Shown one piece after another: positions 1 through 9,097 of a DNA stretch of 64,000 bases. This DNA comes from Marixanthomonas sp. SCSIO 43207 (GTDB lineage Bacteria > Bacteroidota > Bacteroidia > Flavobacteriales > Flavobacteriaceae). The position numbers were made by a program, and so were the translations under genes. The first letter of the stretch is position 1; each line of letters opens with the position of its first letter. Where the stretch lies: assembly GCF_019904255.1 (NCBI RefSeq), contig NZ_CP063203.1, forward strand, positions 1,932,001 to 1,996,000, read 5' to 3'. The notes beneath the pieces are model-generated. The model was given only the letters and a program-made list of their open reading frames with translations. It was not told the origin of the DNA and ran no database searches.

Positions 1-333
1 TTTACAGAAGGAATGGAAGTACCTATTCAATATGATCCTATGTTGTCAAAGTTAATTACCTACGGAAAAACCCGTAACGAAGCAATTCAACATATGATTG
101 AAGCTATAGCAAATTATGAAGTAGAAGGTGTAAGCACGACGTTACCTTTTGGAAAGTTTGTATGTGAACATGAAGCTTTCAGAAGTGGAAACTTTGACAC
201 CCATTTTGTAAAGAAGTTTTATTCAGAAGAATTATTAAAAGAAGAAATAAAAGAAGAAGCAGCAATAGCAGCAAAAATTGCCCTTCAAGCATATTTGAAA
301 GAAGCAAAACAATTACGAGTACCTAAACATTAA
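1..333 (+). CDS. accC: Acetyl/propionyl-CoA carboxylase, biotin carboxylase subunit (3' end only)
   Basis: The reading frame is open from the first base of the window, so only the C-terminal ~110 residues are present. They match the C-terminal lobe of biotin carboxylase (the stretch [17 protein letters not shown] and the following helical region ending in FVKKFY). The enzyme carboxylates biotin on a carrier protein using ATP and bicarbonate. The stop lies 14 bp before the carboxyltransferase gene, so the two form an operon encoding an acyl-CoA carboxylase. A Lys-rich, Glu/Ala-rich tail ([13 protein letters not shown]) ends the protein. Whether the biotin carrier is fused or encoded upstream cannot be seen. 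Confidence 0.85.
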   Translation, partial: FTEGMEVPIQYDPMLSKLITYGKTRNEAIQHMIEAIANYEVEGVSTTLPFGKFVCEHEAFRSGNFDTHFVKKFYSEELLKEEIKEEAAIAAKIALQAYLKEAKQLRVPKH

Positions 334-347
334 TAGCGATAGAGTTT

Positions 348-1889
348 ATGAGCGATACCAATAAAGAATTACAGAAAAAGATAGCCGAAGCAAAATTAGG
401 CGGAGGTGAAAAACGAATTGCCAAACAACACGAAAAAAAGAAACTAACAGCTAGAGAGCGCGTTGAGTACCTTCTAGATGAGGGTTCTTTTGAAGAAATG
501 GGAATCTTGGTTACTCACCGTACTACTGATTTTGGTATGGACAAACAAAAGTTTTATGGAGACGGGGTGGTAACCGGATATGGTACCATAGATAATAGGC
601 TTGTTTATGTTTTTGCACAAGATTTTACAGTTTTTGGTGGTGCTTTATCTGAAACTCACGCCGAAAAAATATGTAAAATTATGGATCACGCACTGCGTGT
701 TGGTGCGCCAGTAATTGGATTGAATGACTCTGGAGGCGCTCGTATTCAAGAAGGAGTACGATCGCTAGGTGGATATGCCGATATTTTTTACAGAAATGTA
801 CAGTCTTCAGGAGTGATTCCTCAAATTTCGGCTATTATGGGACCTTGTGCGGGCGGTGCAGTTTACTCTCCGGCAATGACAGATTTTACTATGATGGTAC
901 AGGACAGTAGTTATATGTTTGTTACCGGTCCTAATGTTGTAAAAACTGTAACCAATGAAAATGTCACTTCAGAAGAATTAGGAGGCGCACATACCCATGC
1001 TACCAAGAGTGGTGTTACACATTTTACGGCAAGTAATGACATTGTATGTTTGGAGCAGATAAAACAATTGCTCAGCTACTTACCACAAAATAACCAAACA
1101 ACACCAAAATCTCTTCCGTATGAATTAGGTGACGAAATTAGAGAAGAACTAGAGTCTATAGTTCCAGACTCTTCCAATAAACCGTACGATATGCATACTG
1201 TTATCAATGGTATTATTGATGCCAATTCTTTTTTTGAGGTTCATAAAGATTACGCAGATAATATTATTGTAGGATTTGCTAGGTTAGGGGGGAGAAGTAT
1301 AGGTATAGTTGCCAATCAACCTATGAGTCTTGCAGGTGTTTTAGATGTAGATAGTAGTAAAAAAGGAGCTCGCTTTACTCGTTTTTGTGATGCATTTAAT
1401 ATTCCATTACTGGTATTGGTTGATGTACCCGGCTTTTTACCCGGAACAGATCAAGAATGGAATGGTATTATCCTTCACGGAGCCAAACTTTTATATGCAC
1501 TAAGTGAAGCGACAGTACCAAGAGTTACTGTAATTACCAGAAAAGCCTATGGAGGAGCATATGATGTAATGAATAGTAAACACATAGGTGCAGATATGAA
1601 TTATGCGTGGCCAACTGCAGAAATTGCTGTGATGGGGGCAAAAGGAGCAAGTGAGATAATTTTCAGAAAAGAAATTGCAGCTGCAAAAGATCCTGAACTC
1701 AAATTATCTGAAAAAGAAGCCGAGTACGCAGAAGCTTTTGCTAATCCATTTAAAGCTGCACAACGTGGTTTTATTGATGAGGTAATTCAACCAAAAGAAA
1801 CTAGAAGAAAACTGCTTAAAGCATTTTCTATGCTAGAAACCAAAACTGTAGATAGACCAAAACGTAAACACGGAAACATTCCTCTTTAA
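348..1889 (+). CDS. pccB: Acyl-CoA carboxylase carboxyltransferase (propionyl-CoA carboxylase beta / MmdA type)
   Basis: 513 aa, the normal length for the family. It shows the N-terminal ClpP/crotonase-like carboxyltransferase half ([34 protein letters not shown] oxyanion-hole region) and the C-terminal half ([24 protein letters not shown]). It transfers the carboxyl group from carboxybiotin to an acyl-CoA, most likely propionyl-CoA, feeding methylmalonyl-CoA metabolism. It follows the biotin carboxylase by 14 bp. Acetyl-CoA, propionyl-CoA and methylmalonyl-CoA decarboxylase members cannot be separated by eye, so the substrate is inferred. Cytoplasmic. Confidence 0.9.
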   Translation: MSDTNKELQKKIAEAKLGGGEKRIAKQHEKKKLTARERVEYLLDEGSFEEMGILVTHRTTDFGMDKQKFYGDGVVTGYGTIDNRLVYVFAQDFTVFGGALSETHAEKICKIMDHALRVGAPVIGLNDSGGARIQEGVRSLGGYADIFYRNVQSSGVIPQISAIMGPCAGGAVYSPAMTDFTMMVQDSSYMFVTGPNVVKTVTNENVTSEELGGAHTHATKSGVTHFTASNDIVCLEQIKQLLSYLPQNNQTTPKSLPYELGDEIREELESIVPDSSNKPYDMHTVINGIIDANSFFEVHKDYADNIIVGFARLGGRSIGIVANQPMSLAGVLDVDSSKKGARFTRFCDAFNIPLLVLVDVPGFLPGTDQEWNGIILHGAKLLYALSEATVPRVTVITRKAYGGAYDVMNSKHIGADMNYAWPTAEIAVMGAKGASEIIFRKEIAAAKDPELKLSEKEAEYAEAFANPFKAAQRGFIDEVIQPKETRRKLLKAFSMLETKTVDRPKRKHGNIPL

Positions 1890-2028
1890 AAAGAAGTGTC
1901 GTTAAATTATTTGGCAAACAAAGTATAATTTTAAGTATTGTGTTAAATCTTTTTTAAAAGCAACTAGATTTAGTATTCATAATTTTTGATTGGTTAAATG
2001 TTTAGTTAGCATTGCATACATTAAAAAT

Positions 2029-2508
2029 ATGAATACAAAAAAAACAATAATGTCAAAATTCAAAGCAACAACACTCGTATTATTGGTAACTTTATTTAGC
2101 GGTATGTCTGTAGCACAAGCCCAAGATAAAATTTCAGACGCCGAATTAAATAAATTTGCAAAAGCTTTTCAGGTAATTCAAATGGAAAACCAAAAAGCAC
2201 AGCAAAAAATGGCAACCGTGATAAAAGACAACGGTATGGAAGTTGAGCGTTTTTCAGCGATACAACAAGCTAGTTCAAACCCAAATCAAGAAGTAGAAGC
2301 AACAGATGCTGAAATGAAAAAGCACGATGCAATTATGGCTGAAATAAAAAAGATGCAACCAGCTATAGAAGCTAAAATGGAAAAAGCAGTAGCAGATTCA
2401 GGAATAACCATTGAGCGATATCAAGCAATTGGCACAGCATTACAACAAGATAAAGATTTACAGCAACGTTTTCAGTCTATTATGATGAAAAACGTTAAGC
2501 AGAAGTAA
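2029..2508 (+). CDS. Secreted DUF4168 family protein
   Basis: About 160 aa with a signal peptide (hydrophobic stretch TTLVLLVTLFSG, cleavage after AQA before QDKISDAEL). The mature part is alpha-helical and Met/Lys/Gln rich, with a duplicated pattern (ELNKFAKAFQVIQ near the N-terminus; ITIERYQAIGTALQ near the C-terminus) typical of DUF4168, a periplasmic family of unknown role. An in-frame TTG at 1990 would add a Cys-containing non-signal extension, so I prefer ATG 2029; ATG 2050 is an equally good signal-peptide start. It stands alone, with its own terminator just downstream. Confidence 0.75.
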   Translation: MNTKKTIMSKFKATTLVLLVTLFSGMSVAQAQDKISDAELNKFAKAFQVIQMENQKAQQKMATVIKDNGMEVERFSAIQQASSNPNQEVEATDAEMKKHDAIMAEIKKMQPAIEAKMEKAVADSGITIERYQAIGTALQQDKDLQQRFQSIMMKNVKQK

Positions 2509-2533
2509 TTCTGATATATAAATACATATATAA

Positions 2534-2558
2534 GGCAACATTTTTGTTGCCTTTTTTT
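2534..2558 (+). terminator. Intrinsic terminator after the DUF4168 gene
   Basis: Perfect 7-bp stem GGCAACA / TGTTGCC with a TTTT loop, followed by seven T. Confidence 0.85.
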
Positions 2559-2580
2559 ATGTGATAAAAATAAGATTGAA

Positions 2581-2611
2581 TTTGTTCACCTTTATGAATT
2601 AATTATTTTTG
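2581..2611 (+). promoter_or_regulatory. Bacteroidetes-type promoter of tRNA-Pro
   Basis: TTTG at 2581-2584 and TATTTTTG at 2604-2611 separated by 19 bp, which fits the Bacteroidetes -33/-7 consensus (TTTG / TAnnTTTG). The tRNA begins 14 bp after the -7 box. Confidence 0.65.
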
Positions 2612-2624
2612 CAAATCATTACAT

Positions 2625-2699
2625 CGGGATGTGGCGCAGTCCGGTTAGCGTACACGGCTGGGGGCCGTGTGGTCGCAGGTTCAAATCCTGTCATCCCGA
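2625..2699 (+). tRNA. tRNA-Pro(GGG)
   Basis: Full cloverleaf: acceptor stem CGGGATG pairs with CATCCCG; anticodon stem CACGG/CCGTG encloses the seven-base loop CTGGGGG, giving anticodon GGG (Pro, CCC/CCU codons); T arm GCAGG-TTCAAAT-CCTGT. The discriminator base is A and the CCA end is not encoded. It is a single tRNA with its own promoter and terminator rather than part of a tRNA cluster. Confidence 0.95.
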
Positions 2700-2708
2700 C
2701 AATAAAAG

Positions 2709-2758
2709 AGCTTCAGTTTTAAAGGAAGATTACTTTCTAGAAACACTGAAGCTTTTTT
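2709..2758 (+). terminator. Intrinsic terminator after tRNA-Pro
   Basis: 9-bp inverted repeat AGCTTCAGT / ACTGAAGCT enclosing 27 nt, followed by a T run. The long loop is unusual but the T tract fits termination of the tRNA transcript. Confidence 0.65.
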
Positions 2759-3229
2759 CATTTACAAATAGCAATGCTTTTTAAAAATAGAAAAAAGTAG
2801 CAATTGTTTACACGCATATGTATGCACTTTTTTACTTTTTAATACCCTTCAAAGAGGATTTTTTTTAATTCTATAAATCCACAAAAAAATGATGTTTTTT
2901 AATTGTTAACTACCCATTTTTTTAAGCTAAATCGAGATTATTATAAAGCATTAAAAGCCATTTATTTAAAGTTTTTTGAAATGAAAATATTTTTTTCAAG
3001 TGGGGTCAATTCCTTTAAAATAAGGGTTTTGACCCAATTGTTGATAACCTCGTTAAAAACCTTTTGAAGGAAGTATGAAATTGCTTTAAATAAAATTTAA
3101 ACTTTACAATGAGTTAAGGACTACCATTTTTTTTAAGGTTAATTATTAGACCAGCCTACTTCAACAGTGGGTTTGTGATACTTCCTCGACTCTAAAAGTA
3201 GCAATCATTTTTTAATATTTAGTAACGGC
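2759..3229 (+). other. Gene-free AT-rich leader region upstream of nrdB
   Basis: About 470 bp with no convincing ORF. It contains a structured inverted repeat at 3003-3035 (GGGTCAA / TTGACCC, with inner CCTT/AAGG pairing) and a small palindrome GCATA-TG-TATGC near 2813. No canonical TAnnTTTG box was found and no NrdR-type box is recognisable by eye. It probably holds the nrdBA promoter and a long 5' leader. Confidence 0.5.
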
Positions 3230-4504
3230 ATGGAGATTTCAAAGATTATTAAACGAGATTACAACACGAGTCCTTTTGTACTCGAAAAAATTACAAATGC
3301 GATAGAAAAAGCCATGAAGGCAATAGGTCATGGAAGTGAAAATGACGCAAAGATTATTTCTATGCAGGTCTATGAGAGTTTGTTAAAAGTAAAAGAAAAA
3401 GAGCCGGATTATATACCCACCGTTGAGCAAGTACAAGATCTTGTTGAAGACAAATTAATGGGTAGTGAGTTTCACGATGTAGCAAAGGCTTATATCTTAT
3501 ACCGAAATGAGCGTGCATTAAGACGTAAAACAAACATCTTTGAAAAGCGAATTAACTTAAAACCATACGAGTATCCACAATTAAATCAATATGTAGATGC
3601 TATTCGCCACTCGTATTGGATACATTCAGAATTTAACTTTACCAGTGATATTCAAGACTTCAAAACAGGTTTAACAGAGCTTGAACGAAGCGCAATAAAA
3701 AACACTATGTTGGCTATTTCACAAATAGAAGTAGCGGTAAAAACCTTCTGGGGCGATATATACCATAGAATGCCAAAACCAGAAATTGGTGCCGTGGGAG
3801 CAACATTTGCCGAAAGTGAAGTACGTCATCACGATGCTTATTCACATCTTATTGAAATTTTAGGATTGAATGCAGAATTTAATGACCTAAAGAAAAAACC
3901 AGTCATTATGAAGCGTGTTCATTACTTAGAAACCGTTTTAAAAAATGCAAAAAGTGAAGACAATAAAGAATATGCAGAATCTATTTTATTGTTCTCTCTG
4001 TTTATAGAGCACGTGTCACTTTTTTCTCAGTTTTTAATCATTATGGCATTCAATAAGTATAAAAACATGCTTAAAGGAATTTCAAATGCTGTTGAAGCAA
4101 CTTCAAAAGAAGAACAAATTCACGGTGATTTTGGAATTGACATCATCAAGATTATAAAAGACGAAAACCCAGAATGGTTTGATGAAGATTATCACAATAC
4201 CATTAAAGATATGTGCCAAAAGGCATTTGAAGCAGAAAGCAAGGTAATCGATTGGATTTTTGAAAAAGGCGAACTAGACTTTTTGCCAAAATCTGTGATA
4301 AATGAATTTATTAAAAACCGTTTCAATCAATCATTAGAATCTATCGGTATTGAAAAGATATTTGATGTAAATGAAAACCTATTACAAGAAACAGAATGGT
4401 TTGATGATGAAATTATAGGAACCAAGCACGGAGATTTCTTTGTAAAGAGATCTATCAACTACAGTAAAAGAACACAAAGTATAACCAGCGACGATTTATT
4501 TTAA
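3230..4504 (+). CDS. nrdB: Ribonucleotide reductase class I beta subunit with N-terminal ATP-cone
   Basis: 424 aa, about 90 longer than a plain NrdB. Residues ~3-95 form an ATP-cone, the allosteric dATP/ATP sensor usually found on NrdA. The ferritin-like core follows, with metal ligands visible as E134, E197, H200 (ExxH), E260, E295 and H298 (ExxH). Tyr204 sits at the usual radical-Tyr position (ExxHxxxY). It provides the radical for NrdA to make deoxynucleotides. This arrangement matches flavobacterial NrdB proteins studied in Leeuwenhoekiella blandensis, where dATP acts through the beta subunit and the cofactor is dimanganese (class Id); the metal assignment here is by homology only. nrdA starts 3 bp after its stop. 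Confidence 0.93.
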   Translation: MEISKIIKRDYNTSPFVLEKITNAIEKAMKAIGHGSENDAKIISMQVYESLLKVKEKEPDYIPTVEQVQDLVEDKLMGSEFHDVAKAYILYRNERALRRKTNIFEKRINLKPYEYPQLNQYVDAIRHSYWIHSEFNFTSDIQDFKTGLTELERSAIKNTMLAISQIEVAVKTFWGDIYHRMPKPEIGAVGATFAESEVRHHDAYSHLIEILGLNAEFNDLKKKPVIMKRVHYLETVLKNAKSEDNKEYAESILLFSLFIEHVSLFSQFLIIMAFNKYKNMLKGISNAVEATSKEEQIHGDFGIDIIKIIKDENPEWFDEDYHNTIKDMCQKAFEAESKVIDWIFEKGELDFLPKSVINEFIKNRFNQSLESIGIEKIFDVNENLLQETEWFDDEIIGTKHGDFFVKRSINYSKRTQSITSDDLF

Positions 4505-4507
4505 ACT

Positions 4508-6307
4508 ATGGCCGAAAACTCAACTAACGTACAGCAAAAGGTAGAAACAAATACTACCAACGATGCCAATGAACTATTAAAGGCACGTAAAGGAACCCTT
4601 AAAAATGCTGCAACCAGCACAGAAGATCACTCTTCATTTAAGTGGCTTACAGAAAACAGTAGAAAATTTTTAGCAGCAGGATACCTTTCTGATGGCGTAT
4701 CTGCAGAAGAACGTATTAGAGAAATTGCAGAACGTGCAGAACAAATATTAGGAATGCCGGGCTACGCAGATAAGTTTTACCATTATATGGGAGAAGGGTT
4801 TTACTCTTTAGCCTCTCCAGTCTGGTCAAACTTCGGAAAAAGAAGAGGTTTGCCTATAAGTTGCTTTGGTTCTCACATAGATGATGATATGGGTAACATA
4901 CTTTATACTCAATCTGAAGTAGGTATGATGTCAAAGCTTGGAGGAGGTACTTCTGGTTATTTCGGTAAAATTAGACACCGAGGTGCCGCTGTAAAAAACA
5001 ATGGTTATGCTTCGGGTGCGGTTCACATTATGCAACTATTTGATAAAATGGTAGACGTTGTGAGTCAAGGCTCTGTAAGAAGAGGAAGATTTTCACCTTA
5101 TTTACCAGTAGATCACCCAGATATTGAAGAGTTTTTAGACATTGGTGCCGAAGGAAACTCTATCCAGCAATTAACACACGGAGTTACAGTAGGTAGCGAG
5201 TGGATGCAGGATATGATTGACGGGGACGAAAAAAAGAGAAGTATTTGGGCCAAAGTATTACAGCGTCGAGGTGAAATGGGTTATCCATATATTTTCTTTA
5301 GAGACAATGCCAATAATGGTAAGCCAGACGTTTATAAAGACAAAAATCACGAGATATATGCAAGTAATCTGTGTACAGAAATTATGCTTCCTTCAAGTGA
5401 TGAGTGGTCTTTTGTTTGTGTACTTTCTTCTATAAACCTTTTGCACTATGATAAGTGGAAAGATACAGATGCTGTAGAAACAATGGTATATTTCTTAGAT
5501 GCTGTACTAACAGAATTTATTGAAAAACTAGAAGAATACAGAGACTCTAGCGATAAGGATCACCAACAAACATTCTTATTTATGGAGCGCGCATACAATT
5601 TTGCCAAATCAAATCGTGCGTTAGGTTTAGGAGCATTAGGATGGCATTCTTTATTACAGTCTAAAATGCTTCCGTTTGACAGTCAAGAAGCTTATAATTT
5701 GAACAGTGAAATATTCAGAGAAATGAAGGAACGTTCTTATAAAGCTTCAGAAGAACTAGCAGAACGATTAGGAGAGCCAGATTTATTAAAAGGATATGGA
5801 AGACGTAATGCAACCTTAAATGCAATTGCACCTACAACCTCTTCTGCTTTTATATTAGGTCAAGTATCTCAAGGTATTGAGCCTATTTGGTCAAATGTGT
5901 ATGTAAAAGATATTGCCAAGATAAAAACAACCATAAAAAATCCATTTTTGGAGCAATTACTTGAAGAAAAAGGGCAAAATAATCCAGAAGTGTGGAGAAG
6001 CATACGTGACTTTGATGGTTCTGTTCAACACCTTGACTTTTTAACCGACCTTGAAAAAGATGTGTTTAAAACTTATTCAGAAATTGACCAAACGGCAATT
6101 GTGTATCAAGCGGCAAACCGCCAAAACCATATAGATCAAGGACAGTCAATTAACTTACTTGTTCATCCTGATATGCCAGTAAAAGAGATTAACAAAATAC
6201 ATATCACAGCCTGGAAGCTAGGTTTAAAATCTCTATATTATCAACATAGTATGAATGCAGCTCAAAAATTCAAGCAGAAAAAAGAATGTGTGAGTTGTGA
6301 AGGGTAA
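4508..6307 (+). CDS. nrdA: Ribonucleotide reductase class I alpha (catalytic) subunit without ATP-cone
   Basis: 599 aa, short for NrdA because no N-terminal ATP-cone is present; the first ~45 residues are low-complexity. Catalytic residues are visible: redox Cys119 (PISCFG), the N287-L-C289-T-E291 loop carrying the thiyl-radical Cys, partner Cys304, and the C-terminal CVSC pair (594, 597) that passes electrons from thioredoxin/glutaredoxin. It reduces ribonucleoside diphosphates. The activity switch is on the adjacent NrdB, which explains the loss here. trxB at 12.5 kb could serve the same pathway. Confidence 0.94.
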   Translation: MAENSTNVQQKVETNTTNDANELLKARKGTLKNAATSTEDHSSFKWLTENSRKFLAAGYLSDGVSAEERIREIAERAEQILGMPGYADKFYHYMGEGFYSLASPVWSNFGKRRGLPISCFGSHIDDDMGNILYTQSEVGMMSKLGGGTSGYFGKIRHRGAAVKNNGYASGAVHIMQLFDKMVDVVSQGSVRRGRFSPYLPVDHPDIEEFLDIGAEGNSIQQLTHGVTVGSEWMQDMIDGDEKKRSIWAKVLQRRGEMGYPYIFFRDNANNGKPDVYKDKNHEIYASNLCTEIMLPSSDEWSFVCVLSSINLLHYDKWKDTDAVETMVYFLDAVLTEFIEKLEEYRDSSDKDHQQTFLFMERAYNFAKSNRALGLGALGWHSLLQSKMLPFDSQEAYNLNSEIFREMKERSYKASEELAERLGEPDLLKGYGRRNATLNAIAPTTSSAFILGQVSQGIEPIWSNVYVKDIAKIKTTIKNPFLEQLLEEKGQNNPEVWRSIRDFDGSVQHLDFLTDLEKDVFKTYSEIDQTAIVYQAANRQNHIDQGQSINLLVHPDMPVKEINKIHITAWKLGLKSLYYQHSMNAAQKFKQKKECVSCEG

Positions 6308-6334
6308 CAACCTAGTTAAAAATTATATTTAAAA

Positions 6335-6367
6335 AAATCTCGTAATGTAGTTTACGAGATTTTTTTT
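6335..6367. terminator. Bidirectional terminator between nrdA and the VOC gene
   Basis: 11-bp stem AAATCTCGTAA / TTACGAGATTT with a 6-nt loop, flanked by A run on the left and T run on the right, so it can serve both convergent genes. Confidence 0.85.
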
Positions 6368-6424
6368 GTCCTTAGCAAAATAATTTTGCCAATACATTTT
6401 ATTTCAGAAGAATAAAATTTTCTT

Positions 6425-6787
6425 TTATTTAAACTCTCCTATATGCCATAAAACGCCAGAAGGGTCATATAAGAAAAATTCATTTCCCCAGTCATTATAT
6501 TGAATAGAGGTTATTTTAACGTTTGGGTATTTCTCATTCAATTTTAAGTTATTTAAATATGTGTGATGTAAAGTAAGATTATCAACCTCAAGAAATATCA
6601 TTGAATTTTCTACCCAATCTTTTACATAATAATCTTGTAAATAAAACCCCAATGTACCCAACCTGAAATAAGACATTTTCTCAGATGTTTTATATTCTTC
6701 AAAGCCTATATCTAGATAAAATTGTCGAGATTGATGGTATTGCTTTGCACCTATAAATGTTCTAATTGATTTTGGTTGAAGTTTCAT
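6425..6787 (-). CDS. VOC family (glyoxalase/bleomycin resistance-like) protein
   Basis: 120 aa with a single vicinal-oxygen-chelate fold: an N-terminal beta-alpha-beta module (IRTFIGAKQYHQSRQFYLDIGF) and the C-terminal strand with FFLYDPSGVLWHIGEF, the usual end of the fold carrying a metal-ligand position. Enzymatic substrate is not predictable; many such proteins are uncharacterised. It lies 5 bp downstream of the DUF2200 gene on the minus strand, so the two are probably cotranscribed. Confidence 0.75.
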   Translation of the reverse strand: MKLQPKSIRTFIGAKQYHQSRQFYLDIGFEEYKTSEKMSYFRLGTLGFYLQDYYVKDWVENSMIFLEVDNLTLHHTYLNNLKLNEKYPNVKITSIQYNDWGNEFFLYDPSGVLWHIGEFK

Positions 6788-6792
6788 TAGTT

Positions 6793-7158
6793 TTATGCTT
6801 TTCTAAGAATGTTTTCCATTTTTTTACCTTTAGCAAGTTCATCAACCAATTTATCCAAATACCTAACTTTTTGAGTCAATTCATTGTCAATTTCTTCAAC
6901 ACGGTATCCACAAATTACTCCTTTAATTAAATGTGCGTTGGGGTGTAGGGTTGCTTTTTCAAAAAAAGTTTTAAATGTTGCTTTATCATCAATGAGTTGC
7001 TGTAAATCATTTTTATTAAACCCAGTAAGCCATTCAATTACGTGATGTAATTCTTCTATAGTTTTTCCTTTTTTCTCAACCTTGGTTACATAATGCGGAT
7101 ATACCGATGCAAACGTCATTGAGGCCATTCGTTCATTGTGTTTATCTGTGGTTTTCAT
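6793..7158 (-). CDS. DUF2200 family protein
   Basis: 121 aa, full length for this small cytoplasmic family of unknown function. Recognised from the conserved VYPHYVTKVEKKGKT, the VIEWLTGF segment and GVICGYRVEEI. No signal peptide or membrane segment. It is the first gene of a two-gene unit with the VOC protein. Confidence 0.75.
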   Translation of the reverse strand: MKTTDKHNERMASMTFASVYPHYVTKVEKKGKTIEELHHVIEWLTGFNKNDLQQLIDDKATFKTFFEKATLHPNAHLIKGVICGYRVEEIDNELTQKVRYLDKLVDELAKGKKMENILRKA

Positions 7159-7274
7159 AAAAAATAGTATATGGTAATTTGTACTAAGGTAGTAAAATAT
7201 TAGAGTTCAACGATGTTGTAGCTCAAGTTAGGATATTTTAGAGTTTACTCAAGGTATCCCAAACCGTTTATGTT

Positions 7275-7745
7275 CTAATTACTACTAATCAATTTTTTTA
7301 CTATAACAATTTGTCCTAAGTGGTAATAACTGTGCTCTATCATTGCATTGATGTTGCGTAAATAGGTTCCGTATTGTTTATTTACAAAAGTTGCATTTAA
7401 TTGTTCGTCTGTTAGTTTTTCAAGAAATTGAGCAAGCTCTTCGGTATCTTTCCAAAACTGTTTCAAGAATGACTCCCATTGATTTTGTGAAGTAATAGGA
7501 GGGAAGTTAAAACTGTCTTTGTCGTGTATTTCAAGTTTACCGTTGATAAAAACATTTTTAATTCCTTGAATGTAATAATGAATGTGTTGAGACAGTTCTG
7601 AAATTGTATTTACACTATCTACTTTTTGAGTAGCTGTTTTCCAATCAACAGTTTTTAATTGATCTTTAAAGTTAGTGTTTGCAATCCAAGTTCCGTTTAA
7701 AACTACTTCTCTAAGGCGGTTAGCTAATTCTTGATTTTGCTTCAT
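7275..7745 (-). CDS. DinB-like four-helix protein
   Basis: 156 aa. The helical pattern and putative metal-binding histidines (HIHYYI near residue 55 and HSYYHLGQI near the C-terminus) fit the DinB/DUF1572 superfamily of four-helix bundle proteins, some of which act in thiol-dependent detoxification. The function here is unknown. It stands alone, with AT-rich DNA on both sides. Confidence 0.65.
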   Translation of the reverse strand: MKQNQELANRLREVVLNGTWIANTNFKDQLKTVDWKTATQKVDSVNTISELSQHIHYYIQGIKNVFINGKLEIHDKDSFNFPPITSQNQWESFLKQFWKDTEELAQFLEKLTDEQLNATFVNKQYGTYLRNINAMIEHSYYHLGQIVIVKKLISSN

Positions 7746-7981
7746 CTTAAAATGGCACTTATTTTTATAAAATATAGGAAAACTTTAATGATAAAAACGA
7801 TTGGATGGTTTTGTCTTTAGCAATGAAGATTAAATATACCTTTTTCTTCACAATAGCTTATTAAAAAGTAGAAGGGTTATTTTATGGATTTAATGAGGGG
7901 TCCTTCTGTTTCGAGGTTGTTTGCTAAGTATAAATTTCCGTTTTAAAAATAAAACTCATAGGTAATGCTCTTTTCAATATG

Positions 7982-8560
7982 TTATTTATGAAGTTTTTTT
8001 AATTTTCTTTTTAGTCTAAACGCTATGATAGTGGGAATAAGCGCTATCAATAACCCAATTAAAATACCTTGTACTGTAAATTTTAAAGTTTGTCTCGTAT
8101 CAATGTCGTGACGGTGGTTCCAGATTTCTACAATTTTTCCTTCTTCGTTTATTCTAAATACGTTTATAATTGGTATTGTACTGGAGCCAAAAAATACTTT
8201 CCCGAAAAAGGTTGACGGGCTGTAGGTTGCTTCCCATCGAGTAGCAACAAGGTCACCTTCTGCAATTTGATAGTTTATTTTTGAATCCCAAGATCCATTA
8301 TCCCAAAATAAGTCTGCTGTATTTTTTTGTTCAATTGCAGGTTCTGTAACTGCTTTTCGGTCACCAATATCGTGAACTACGTATTCTTCGGCTACATAAT
8401 CTGCATATTTATCTGTATTGTCTGTAAACCAAAGATCTTGATAAAAGTTTTTGGCAATTTCTTTATTTCTATCTTCTGTGTTTGTGGTCTGTAGGCTATC
8501 TGTTTGTGATGAGAGGTTACTCCATAGTAGCACCATTGTTAGTAAAAGTAAATTTTTCAT
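7982..8560 (-). CDS. Exported NTF2/SnoaL-like protein with C-terminal membrane anchor
   Basis: 192 aa. An N-terminal signal peptide (NLLLLTMVLLWSNLSS) is followed by a SnoaL/NTF2-like cone fold: helix with NKEIAKNFYQDLW, YVAEEYVVHD, and strand region IVEIWNHRHDIDTRQ. A C-terminal transmembrane helix (GILIGLLIALIPTIIAF) and a basic Lys-rich tail follow. The likely topology is a periplasmic domain tethered by its C-terminus. Substrate unknown. The neighbouring gene upstream also encodes an NTF2-like exported protein, and the two may be cotranscribed (45 bp gap). Confidence 0.65.
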   Translation of the reverse strand: MKNLLLLTMVLLWSNLSSQTDSLQTTNTEDRNKEIAKNFYQDLWFTDNTDKYADYVAEEYVVHDIGDRKAVTEPAIEQKNTADLFWDNGSWDSKINYQIAEGDLVATRWEATYSPSTFFGKVFFGSSTIPIINVFRINEEGKIVEIWNHRHDIDTRQTLKFTVQGILIGLLIALIPTIIAFRLKRKLKKLHK

Positions 8561-8605
8561 ACGTTGAATTATTATTTCAAAAGGGTTGTTAAGCCTATAT
8601 ATGAG

Positions 8606-9097
8606 TTAATTATTGTGCAACGTTTCAAAAGCAATTTTCCAAGTGCCGTTGGGTTGTTTTCGCCAGCTTACTATATAGGTTCCTACACTTTTTATAGTAT
8701 CTTGAGTTTCTTTATTGATAAATATTTCATTAAAGCTGTTGTATGAAATCGCCATGTCATTTGCAGCTATAACCTTGGGTTTTCCTCTGGAAACAAGTTT
8801 TACATCATACGATTTGTAAATTCCTTCCCATTGAGCAATCAAAGAGTCTTTTGTAACTGTCTTTACAGCTCTTTCTGGATAGATTGCAGTAAATTCGTCT
8901 TCATAAAAATCAATCCATTCAAAACCGAATTTTTCATATTCTGAATATAGACTATCTACTTGCTTTGTGATGATCTCTTTAAGCTCAGTTTCAGATGTTT
9001 TGGCAACTTGTGTTTCGACTTTTTCGGGTTCCTTACACGCTACGACCAATAGAAATGGTAATAGCAGAACAATGAATATTCTTTTTTGATTTTTCAT
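8606..9097 (-). CDS. NTF2-like (DUF4440-type) lipoprotein
   Basis: 163 aa. The N-terminus is a lipoprotein signal (FIVLLLPFLLVVAC, lipobox Cys21). The mature part resembles a DUF4440/SnoaL-like domain (DSLIAQWEGIYKSYDV, ISYNSFNEIFINKETQDTI, YIVSWRKQPNGTWKIAFETLH). Such domains often bind small ligands; no catalytic set can be assigned. It is upstream of, and similar in fold to, the anchored NTF2-like protein. Confidence 0.7.
   Translation of the reverse strand: MKNQKRIFIVLLLPFLLVVACKEPEKVETQVAKTSETELKEIITKQVDSLYSEYEKFGFEWIDFYEDEFTAIYPERAVKTVTKDSLIAQWEGIYKSYDVKLVSRGKPKVIAANDMAISYNSFNEIFINKETQDTIKSVGTYIVSWRKQPNGTWKIAFETLHNN

Noticed and set aside
2793..3205. 12-bp direct repeat AAAAGTAGCAAT at 2793-2804 and 3194-3205
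   Set aside because: Low-complexity A-rich 12-mer; no target-site or element between the copies. Expected by chance in AT-rich DNA often enough not to call.
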